This document shows, one piece after another, positions 22,235 through 30,787 of a stretch of DNA of 64,000 nucleotides; the first letter of the stretch is position 1; each line of letters begins with the position of its first letter. The notes beneath the pieces are model-generated. The model worked only from the letters and a program-made list of their open reading frames with translations, ran no database searches and was not told the DNA's origin. The stretch spans positions 11,050,202 to 11,114,201 of the forward strand of contig OX453272.1 in assembly GCA_949710005.1 (NCBI GenBank), in the 5' to 3' direction. Both the position numbers and the translations under genes were made by a program. The stretch is from Ricordea florida (taxonomy: Eukaryota > Cnidaria > Anthozoa > Corallimorpharia > Ricordeidae).

Positions 22235-25200
22235 GGGGTTTCAGTATTTTTTGAAGTAGGAGGGTGCAAATGGTTTAGTAGGCGGGGAAGCCTGGCACTC
22301 GATGGCCGGAGGCCAGAGCCTCTAGGGGGGTCCATGCTCCCCCGGAAAATTTTGAAAATTAGACTCTCGGAAATGCATTTTCCAGCAGTCTGAGAAGGAA
22401 ATTTTCAAGTTTTATGGCCTTCATTTTGCTGGCAAAAACTGCCAAGATTTGATAATTTTATTTCCTTAGATACTGGAACACACATGTAAGATAACCCACC
22501 ACACAACATGACTTCAAGAAAAACAGTATTGGCATGGGTTAAACTATTAAAATTGGCAAGTGAAACCACCAGAATAAGATATATTATCACACACCGAACT
22601 ACAGTGTGTTCTTTAATGCAGTTTTTGGGCCTGCAAATATAAGTTTCTTCAATTGCTTTTGTTAACAGAGCCTATCTTGTTTTCTGCTTCACAAGTTATA
22701 GACATAGGCCTATCTTGTTTTCTACTTCACAAGTTATCTTACTCACAATACATTTTACATTACTTTTACAGTTGCTCAATTAACTCTTTAGCACATTGTT
22801 TTTCTCTACAAACAAGTGAGAAAATGAGTCCTACTCAAAGTCAGAGCCATAGTCAGAATCATCACCATCTGAATCTGGCAGGTCCAATGCCTTTGAAGTT
22901 TCATTTACTTCTTCTGCAATCGAAGGCTCACACGACTGCACACCAGCATCCACAACTGTTGCAGCAGCTGCATTCTCATTCATTACTGAACTGACTGAAC
23001 TGGCCACAACTGATGTGCTGACAAACTTTGGAGGACACTTTCTCCTTGGTTTGGCAGCTAACCAAGCAGCAACGGACGAATCAACAACCACTTCAAATTT
23101 CTTGCTCCCCACTTCAGGTCCATTAATTAAAATGTGAAGAAGGGAATTTAGCATGTCATTCTTCATTCTACTGCGAAGTCGTGTCTTCATCAGCTTCAAA
23201 GAACTAGCACCCCTTTCCGGCCACGCATTAGACACTGGGAGAGCAATTACTGCCTCTTCCACCTTCGCAACCAGGGGGAGGTTGAAGGGAACCAGATCTT
23301 TCATAAACAATAGCTTCTGGAGGCACCAGTCAGTTGGAGTGATTGTAGGGTTGCTTCCAGTTCTTCCAGGGGGCTTTCTAACTTCCTCAGGCAGGTCCTT
23401 CTTCCATTTCACCAAGTCGTACTTGAATACCTGCCACTCATCCATCAGCTGCTTCTTGTCTCTTTGGTCATCCAAGTACTGTTCTGCTAGCAGTGTCACT
23501 GCTGCATTGCCATACTCAGCAAATCCTGGTTGGCCCCTTTCCGGAACTTGGGATGGATCAAAAATGCTGAAAGCGGATAGAAGTGGAAGGCCAGGAAATC
23601 TATTCTTTATGGTACCTTTCAATGAATTTACATATTTCGTCAGGAAATTGTGGAGATACAGCTTGTCTCTGTCAGAAGCGGTAAGATCAGCTTGTTCCAA
23701 TCTGCCTCCAGGTGATAGATCTCGTAGAAATTCTGTGACTGGTACTCCTGTCTGGGCAATCTTGTCAAGTTCATCAGTGCACTTCTGTATTGCTGGCTGA
23801 ATGTGTGAAAAGGAAACCTTTCCTTGCTGGAACGTACAGCTGAGCTTGTTGAGAACGGGAAGTATGTGATGCATGACTGTTACCACCCCAATGAATTTAA
23901 CGTTGTGCATCTTTCCAAGGAGACCTGCTGCCTGAGCATCTTTCTTATCAAGTTGCTTAAGTATAAGCATGAGGGGTATGTAATCTCTAAGTACACCCTC
24001 TACAGCCTTGCCAAGAGACAGCCATCTCGTACGAGTGGCTTTAGCAAGTCTACGCAGGCACCTATCGTTAGCCTCTTTAGAAGGCTCTTGCAGCTTTTTG
24101 AAATTCAGTTGGATTTTAAGATATGCTGCGAGCCGTTTGGGGGAATTTTCAAAAAATTTCCAGACCTGAAAAACCCATCTCTCAACATCCTGCACGTATG
24201 CAATGCCCTCATTAGTGTCACAGCAAGCAAGTGACAGTTTATGGCAGATGCAGTGGATACTGACAAGGTATTTGTTCAATTCTTTGAGTCTTGTGGCCAC
24301 ACCACTGTTTGGGCCAGTCATCACTGATGCTCCATCACTGCAAAGGCCGTTGAGCTTCCCAATTGGCAAATCACATTGATTTAATTCTGCCACAAGAGTA
24401 GTCGTTATGGTTTCTGCATTTGCAGAATCTGATTCAGCAAGGAGATCGTTAGCGCTTAGAAACTTAATCTCTGTGCTTCCAGAAGTGCTGTTCCAAAACT
24501 GCACGAATGTTATTAGTTGCTCAGTAACAGCAATGTCTGTCACCTCATCAATTAGGAGACCATAAGACCCTGCTTTCTTTATTTCTTTGATGATCAAGTT
24601 CTTGATCACATCCCCAGTTGTCAAGAACATTTCTCTCACTGAAGCGGGAGATTTGTGGTCAAAATACTGCATTTTGTCTAATCCAACGGCCCGCAACAGA
24701 TTCAGCAATGAAAAAAACTTGACGTTAGCAACCGCCTCCTTTGCCAACCAGTACAAGGTTGCAAAAGCATTGTACAGAACATCATTGCAAAAAGTTTCTC
24801 TCTCTTCATACTTTCGATGAAACGTTGATACCCTTTGATTCATCTCGGCTTCCACAGCGGCTTCATGCATTTTGGTTTTAGCATGTTCTCTGATCGCCTC
24901 TTTTCTGTATCTTGTGCTAGGCGTGATGCTAAATACAGCAGCATTGTTCTGCGTGTTCAGCGTTTTGTGTTTGTGACAAAGAAAACAGAACATCCCTTGA
25001 TTTTCTGAGAAAAGCAGCCACCAAACTCCTGTGGTATTGTCATAGGCTAGTTCTTTTTCTTCGACCCAGCTGTGATGAAATCGTCTCTTCTTCAGGCTCT
25101 TCTGCCTCGCTTCTTCATCTTGCGAGAAAACTTTGCAGCTTTTATTTTTGCACTCATAGTAATTGTGCAGGTTAGATAGCTCACATTTTTCTATTTCCGA

Positions 25201-25950
25201 TAACATAATATCATCTGCCACTGCTTTAGACACATTTGGCCCTCGAGATTTCACTTGTTGCGAGGGACCCGATTGTGTGGCTTCGTTTGTACAAGACACA
25301 GTTTCCGTGTCCCCAACTTCCACTTACACTGAAGCCGTGGTCGAATCGTCTGAAATGCCGAGTTGAATTGAGTTTAGTTTACATTACAGACAACGAAAAT
25401 TTCACACATGAAAATTTGCCTTGCAATGTATCAACTTATACGCTTCTAAGTTTAGGGTTTTCTTTTACCCGTAATTTAAACGAGATCAGAGATCAGCCGG
25501 AGAGTATATTTAGTATTGCGCGTTCAATGGTCGTTACGGTTCAATGATTCTTTTGAAATGCAAATCACGTTCACTTGACATCGCTCATTAAAACTTGTAC
25601 CGTAAAATGTAAAAACAACTGATCTTTTGATTTCTTTGGAACCACGGCGAAAAATTTATCAAGAACGCCTTGAGTATGGGCAGGTCTCTTTTTCGTGTTA
25701 TCCGCCATCACAAATGGCCATGTGCTTTTCAGTCACGTGAAGCATCACGCACATCTGTTATGTAACACCTGAAGACGGAGTCCTGGTGTCTACTTTTGAC
25801 ACGTACGTAAGAGATGCGTTTCAACGAAACACGATCGCAAATCGAGTTGCTAATATTTGTTACTTTCCTTGACAAAAACCCTGTAAATTAAAAACCGATT
25901 CTTTTCATGGAGAAAAAAAAACTATTATTCAAAGAAAAGAAAGCGGGAGG
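22235..25950 (-). mobile_element. hAT-type DNA transposon (limits approximate)
   Basis: Contains the transposase at 22831-25323. The left end is probably 'caggggtttcagtatttttt' at about 22235, directly beside the capsid-only element. Near it 'gggggtccatgctcccccgg' forms a hairpin of the kind seen near hAT ends. I could not find the matching right end or an 8-bp target duplication; somewhere between 25400 and 25950 is my estimate. Confidence 0.5.
22831..25323 (-). CDS. hAT-family transposase, open over 830 codons
   Basis: Catalyses cut-and-paste transposition of its element. A zinc-binding region lies near residues 105-165 ('FCFLCHKH' followed by 'REHAKTKMHEAA'). The RNase-H-like catalytic part starts around residue 255 with 'GLLIDEVTDIA' and continues with 'LCSDGASVMTG', followed by the 'SIHCICHKLSLACC' helix. 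The hAT dimerisation region is near residue 700 ('NAWPERGASSLKLMKTRLRS'). The architecture resembles the ZNF862/KIAA1586-like hAT relatives that are abundant in animals. The last about 100 residues are low-complexity and acidic. No stop or frameshift interrupts it, so the copy may be young or domesticated. ATG at 25323 gives a normal-length N-terminus. Confidence 0.85.
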   Translation of the reverse strand: MEVGDTETVSCTNEATQSGPSQQVKSRGPNVSKAVADDIMLSEIEKCELSNLHNYYECKNKSCKVFSQDEEARQKSLKKRRFHHSWVEEKELAYDNTTGVWWLLFSENQGMFCFLCHKHKTLNTQNNAAVFSITPSTRYRKEAIREHAKTKMHEAAVEAEMNQRVSTFHRKYEERETFCNDVLYNAFATLYWLAKEAVANVKFFSLLNLLRAVGLDKMQYFDHKSPASVREMFLTTGDVIKNLIIKEIKKAGSYGLLIDEVTDIAVTEQLITFVQFWNSTSGSTEIKFLSANDLLAESDSANAETITTTLVAELNQCDLPIGKLNGLCSDGASVMTGPNSGVATRLKELNKYLVSIHCICHKLSLACCDTNEGIAYVQDVERWVFQVWKFFENSPKRLAAYLKIQLNFKKLQEPSKEANDRCLRRLAKATRTRWLSLGKAVEGVLRDYIPLMLILKQLDKKDAQAAGLLGKMHNVKFIGVVTVMHHILPVLNKLSCTFQQGKVSFSHIQPAIQKCTDELDKIAQTGVPVTEFLRDLSPGGRLEQADLTASDRDKLYLHNFLTKYVNSLKGTIKNRFPGLPLLSAFSIFDPSQVPERGQPGFAEYGNAAVTLLAEQYLDDQRDKKQLMDEWQVFKYDLVKWKKDLPEEVRKPPGRTGSNPTITPTDWCLQKLLFMKDLVPFNLPLVAKVEEAVIALPVSNAWPERGASSLKLMKTRLRSRMKNDMLNSLLHILINGPEVGSKKFEVVVDSSVAAWLAAKPRRKCPPKFVSTSVVASSVSSVMNENAAAATVVDAGVQSCEPSIAEEVNETSKALDLPDSDGDDSDYGSDFE

Positions 25951-26091
25951 GAGCGGGAAAGGTTAGATCAGGTTAGTTGAATGCTTTGGTTTAACCTGGT
26001 TTGATCGGGTTTTTCATTTCGCTCGAAGGCGGGTACCGTGCTCAGAGTACACAGGTGCCGGTACCCGGGTCCCGGCTTCTAATAAAACCCC

Positions 26092-26314
26092 ATACCTCCG
26101 GAGGAATTAGAGCCGCCGACCAAACATTTCCAATCGTTGGGTTAGAATTTTTTCGTGATTGGAAATGCAAATTCAGATTCCCAGATGTTTCGGGGAATTT
26201 GTGACGATCTAAAAATTCCAAGAAATTCGCAAAGGACCCCCCTCTTTTTCCCAATAAAGTTAGCGAGGTTTACGTTAGAAATTTTGTCCCAGATCGCCCA
26301 AATGATAACTACTA
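26092..26314. repeat. Right arm of the 223-bp inverted repeat pair
   Basis: Reverse complement of 18018-18240. On its inner side the sequence continues 'ggggttttattag' (minus strand), which shows what the left arm looked like before the capsid-only element inserted. The pair encloses about 8.3 kb of nested elements; outside, both sides share 'cgtgttt' and 'tatcga' words of the local MITE family. Confidence 0.8.
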
Positions 26315-26329
26315 TCGAGTTATATAAAC

Positions 26330-26690
26330 ACGATTTTTAACCAATCAGCCCGCGTATTTTTCTTGAGATATTTTCTATAAGGCACTGAATAGTGTTGTTG
26401 CTCAGTGAGGAGCTGCCTGTCACTTGTATATTGTAGTTGCTGCTACAAAGGCACTAACTTTGCTTCTGTATTTCTTTTGCGTACTACTGTAAATGTTTAG
26501 AGAGTAACTGAATAATGAAATGCATAGATTAACTCAAAATGCTTATTTCTCTGCCTGACTGAATTTTAGTCGCTACAGTCCCCTACCACTGCTCACTCTG
26601 CAAAGGAAACTGCAGCAACTTACCAGAATATTGTACGTAGAGGTGGCATTTATTCATTGAAAAAATGTTTACTTAACAAATAAAGAAGCC
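26330..26690. other. No gene seen
   Basis: AT-rich spacer without supported features. Confidence 0.5.
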
Positions 26691-26691
26691 T

Positions 26692-26828
26692 AAGCCGTGT
26701 ATTACACGACGGGCATTTGAGAACACGAGTGAAATGTGGAAAACACGAGCCGCAGGCGAGTGATTTCTACACTTCACGAGTGTTCTCAAATGCCCGGAGT
26801 GTTTTAATGGCAGTGTAATACACGGCTT
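26692..26828. repeat. Palindromic MITE
   Basis: 'aagccgtgtattacac' at the left and 'gtgtaatacacggctt' at the right; the inner arms around 'gggcatttgagaacacgagt' also mirror each other. About 137 bp. Confidence 0.8.
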
Positions 26829-26910
26829 ATTTGCGCAGTAATTATCTATATCGTGTTATAGCGACTTCCAATACTAGGCACTGTATATCTTTGTAGCACT
26901 GCAAAATTAA

Positions 26911-27453
26911 GAGGCAATGTCCCTAAGAGCGTTCCACTCGATTTCAGACTCGAAAACACTTTTGCCTTATATTTATATCATCAATACCACTATCCATCCT
27001 TATAACGAAATTACAGTTAGAATGAGGAAATAGTTTATTTTACTGCCATTATCAGCATTTCATCTCCGAACGACCGTTACCGGCTAAAATATGCAAATTT
27101 TAGACGCTGTTATTTAGGTTTTTCAATGATCGTTAAAAGCTACTGCGGGCCGTTAAAACCTAGACCATTTGCACTCATTTGAAAGTATATTGCTTCTTCT
27201 TACTGTTCCAATACGATTTAGCCGTATCTCTCTGTAATCAGCAAAAGCAGGTTATCTTCATTTTCGTAATTCAATTAAGTAAGCAAACGGCACCAAAATA
27301 TGCCTCAGAAATTTCACAAAATTCTTAAAAGTGGCACCTAACCTAGACTTAAAAACATGTTTTGGTTAAAGATAAAGAGGTAATCTATCAATTTATGCAA
27401 TAAAACTTGTGGCACAACGCGATTCAGACTTGAAGGTTTCGACTCAAATTTAC
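26911..27453. repeat. Left terminal inverted repeat of the TTAA element
   Basis: Mirror of 34299-34832; outermost bases 'gaggcaatgtccctaagagc'. Confidence 0.85.
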
Positions 27454-28620
27454 AAATTGATGCAGAATTCGCGTTGCGTGACACCGGCTGCTTTGACGGG
27501 AAATTTCTCCAAATACTTGCCGCTCGGAAAAAAATATATGTGTTTTTAACCGAAAAAAATTATTTTTCTTCCTCTTCTTCCTTTTTCAATAAATATATCT
27601 TCAGAAATATAATTATTCTTAAAAGTTCAGCAGCCAAACCTTAATTTTCATTTACTAAATAAATCGTTTTATTGCTTTCATTGGCGAGACTTAAGAAAGG
27701 TCATCGCATTTGCTTGTTGTAATATTTTGTTATAATTATTGATATTATTAAGCTTAAAAATAATAAAAAATGCCACTAGACAACTCTTTATCTACTTTAT
27801 TTACAGGAAAACTGAACGTACACGGTAGATAAGTTGTGAAAATGATCATGAGGATTGGACCCCAACAGCCGAGAAATCGAAAACCAGAATAGGGTGTCTG
27901 TTCACGTCTAGTCCACATTTTAATTATGAATTCCTATCACGACTAAACTGATTGCTATTTTCGCTTGAAAACGGTGAAATGTGTACAGTCATTCTCAACT
28001 TTAGTAACAGTAGGTCATATAGTACTTTATTAAGGCCTGATGAATCAACCACCCACTAATCGCAAATATAATAGGCCGTGCTACACGTTGTCAGTAGCTT
28101 AGGTTCGATATATGAAAGTTCTAGCATGAGTCATAATGGTCATATTTCAGTCTGTATTTGGTTTGTTATTCTATGTGCTTTCTCTTCTTGGAATTCCGAG
28201 ACAGACTGGACAGTTGAAGAGGAAGCCTTGAATTCAAGTTGGAATTTTGATTTCAGTTATGGAACTTTGGTTATTCCGGGATGGACAGTGAGTTAAGTGA
28301 GCTCGACAGTGTTCGATTAGCGGGTTTATAAGAAAACAATTAGATTATCAGGATCTAACTTAAGCAATTTCCCACTTTTGTCCATCACTTCCTTATGTTT
28401 GCTTCTACACTTCCCACATATTGCTGAATGGAAAAGATTGAGTGAACTACTGAGTTCATCATGGTCTTGCAATTTTTATGACAACAGTAACAATTACAGT
28501 ACTTCGTCATCATCATCGTCGTCGTCATTTTCATTATCATCAAAATTTTTTCCCTTTTCTCTTTGTCTTCTCAAAGAAGAAAAACACTCATCTTGATATT
28601 AAAAGAATAAGTAATTAAAT
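27454..28620. other. Interior of the TTAA element, no gene seen
   Basis: AT-rich DNA. A tca/tcg-type microsatellite lies at about 28505-28540. No transposase coding signal. Confidence 0.5.
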
Positions 28621-28622
28621 TA

Positions 28623-28941
28623 CCGTAAAATTCCGAAAATAAGCCCGTCCGTGTATAATTAAGCCCCTCCAAATATAAGCCCCCAAAACCGGTAACGCAA
28701 AAACCCTCCGTAAAATCGCCCGTCCAAATATAAGCCCCCCTCCCCGGGGGGCTTGTACTTGGAAAATTGCCCTTAAATACAAAGTAAAACAAATCAAAAA
28801 CGGTAAATATACTTCCATGGCTAGCCCAGTCGATTTTGAAACGCAAATTTTCCTCCTTATATAAACCCCTCAAAAAATAAGCCCCTCAAAAACGGTCTTT
28901 GAAAAATATAAGCCCCGGGGCTTATTTTCGGAATTTTACGG
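28623..28941. mobile_element. MITE with TA target duplication and 'ataagcccc' internal repeats
   Basis: Starts 'ccgtaaaattccgaaaataa' and ends with the reverse complement 'ttattttcggaattttacgg'. TA flanks each side (28621-28622, 28942-28943), as for Tc1/mariner-type elements. The inside repeats 'aatataagcccc' several times. The open frames across it are artefacts of that repetition. Confidence 0.85.
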
Positions 28942-29356
28942 TACTATACGATTTTTAATTCTTACGTGATCCTATTCCCACGGTGACTTTAAAAACCGAC
29001 TGTATGTTCTTCGCAGTCTCCAAACCAATTACATGCCTTTCGTTACAATGTTTTTTCTTGGTCCACTATGCGATGGATACTGGCAAGAACGAGGTGGCCG
29101 CCAAAATTTTCCGAGTTTATGCCGATGTTGTGGGCAAATTACCATTTGTTGTACTTGATCTTTCGTAAGGTCAAAATGACCGGCCCTTGACAGAATCAAG
29201 TATTGTGGGGATAGTTTCTAAAGAAACTGGTGCTGCGTCGGTGGGAAATTGAAACACAAGAAATTGGATAAATCAAACGAGTTGATTAAGTAAGTTATAC
29301 CACCGTAAGGTGAATGGGAGGTGCTGACGTGATTGAGGTAATTGAGGTGAGACATA

Positions 29357-30775
29357 ATGGCGGCAAGACGTTTGACATGTGCTCCGAAAGAAAGTTCAGT
29401 TTCTTCTTCGAATACGTTGCGAAAGTCATCTTCTTTGCCGGATATTTCAATGTTATGTATTAATCCAACGAATAACGGCAGTTTTCTTGTGAAAGATACT
29501 TATCCTTGCGAATATTTTGTTGAATCTGGCAATGGTGGGACGACTAACAACGAACAACTTCTTCGAACGGCCTTAAAAGGAAAAGAACTTAAAAACCTTA
29601 GCCTTAAAGAACTCAAGTCTGAACTTGACATGCGAGGTTTAACTAAAACAGGGAATAAAGCCGTTTTGTCTGAGAGACTGAAGTCAGCAATTTTGAACGA
29701 AGACTCTCGCTCGAGTCCTACCAACAAGAGCGTTGCTAAAGACATCGAGGCTGTCAAGACCAATGATGACCAACCCGAGGTTAGAAATTGTCCATGTTAT
29801 CATCGTCTCAGTCTTCTTATTGAAGATCTTAGATCTGAGATATGTGACATCAAACAAAAAATGTCCTGCTCGGATGATCGTCCTACTGAAGCAGGTTTGG
29901 AGTCTTCGATCAAAAGGTTTAAAGAAGAAAACGATTATTTACGTACACAGATGGCCGCCATGGGCGAACGTTACGACCGTATAAAAGAGGAGCGAGATTC
30001 CTTAAAACTCGTTGTTTCAATTATTTCGAAAGATCTATACCAACAAAGCCGAGAGAACATTTCAGATACTTTGCCATCATCGGCAAATTTGCATAGTTCA
30101 AAGTCATTAATTCAAGATGAAATTAAGGTTAAAGAGTCTCAAGAGAACACTAATGACTGGAAAACTGTTAAAACTGGTGTTAACAAGAAACAAAGAAGGT
30201 CTTCAACTGGAACGAAATCTAAATATATCTCCACGAACAACAAGCCTAACCGTACCGACAGTGGGGCTTCAGCACAGAGTGACGAGCGGGTAACAGTCGT
30301 TGTCGGAGACTCCCTCATAAAGAATGTTCATGGTATAAAAGTTGCTAAAGCCGTGGGTCACCGAGTTGTTGTCAAGTCATTCAGTGGAGCTAACATTCAT
30401 GACATGAAATCACACATTATTCCTACGATTGAAAGATCCCCCGACCAAATTTGTTTACATGTGGGCACCAATGATTTGAGATCTTCTCCGCCGAATGACG
30501 TCGCGGATGCTATTGTTGACTTAGTCAGAGAAATTGAAGGTGCGTGTGAGGCAGAGATAATCGTATCTGAACTAACAACAAGGAACGATGCCTATGGTGA
30601 TGCAGTCAAAACTGTTAACCGACGCCTGAAGCAATTTTGTAAGCAAAATGATTGGAAACTCGTAAGCCACTCAAATATTACCTCAAAGGAACTTAACAAA
30701 GGCGGGCTCCACTTAAATAAAGAAGGTAACGAACTCTTGCAAAGAAATTTTATACATTTTTTAAGGAATAATTGA
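29357..30775 (+). CDS. LINE ORF1: SAP-like domain, coiled coil and SGNH/GDSL esterase domain
   Basis: A 472-residue ORF1 protein, presumably binding the LINE RNA and assisting insertion. Residues about 75-112 ('LKNLSLKELKSELDMRGL') resemble a SAP nucleic-acid-binding helix pair. Residues about 150-225 are charged and likely coiled coil ('LSLLIEDLRSEICDIKQKM'). From about 310 onward lies an SGNH hydrolase fold: the block-I nucleophile 'VVGDSLIKN', the 'HVGTNDLRSS' block and the final 'GGLHLNKEG' with the catalytic histidine. Such esterase domains are known in ORF1 proteins of CR1-type LINEs. No frameshift. Two codons upstream context offers no better ATG. Confidence 0.8.
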   Translation: MAARRLTCAPKESSVSSSNTLRKSSSLPDISMLCINPTNNGSFLVKDTYPCEYFVESGNGGTTNNEQLLRTALKGKELKNLSLKELKSELDMRGLTKTGNKAVLSERLKSAILNEDSRSSPTNKSVAKDIEAVKTNDDQPEVRNCPCYHRLSLLIEDLRSEICDIKQKMSCSDDRPTEAGLESSIKRFKEENDYLRTQMAAMGERYDRIKEERDSLKLVVSIISKDLYQQSRENISDTLPSSANLHSSKSLIQDEIKVKESQENTNDWKTVKTGVNKKQRRSSTGTKSKYISTNNKPNRTDSGASAQSDERVTVVVGDSLIKNVHGIKVAKAVGHRVVVKSFSGANIHDMKSHIIPTIERSPDQICLHVGTNDLRSSPPNDVADAIVDLVREIEGACEAEIIVSELTTRNDAYGDAVKTVNRRLKQFCKQNDWKLVSHSNITSKELNKGGLHLNKEGNELLQRNFIHFLRNN

Positions 30776-30787
30776 TCCCCAAATTCC

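Noticed and set aside
23153-23800. Open frame of 215 codons on the plus strand
   Set aside because: Shadow of the hAT transposase; no composition or motif of its own.
22235-25950. Exact hAT termini and an 8-bp target duplication
   Set aside because: A plausible left end exists, but no matching right end or duplication could be found by eye.
28571-28873. Open frame of 100 codons on the minus strand
   Set aside because: Translation of the repeated 'ataagcccc' units of a MITE.
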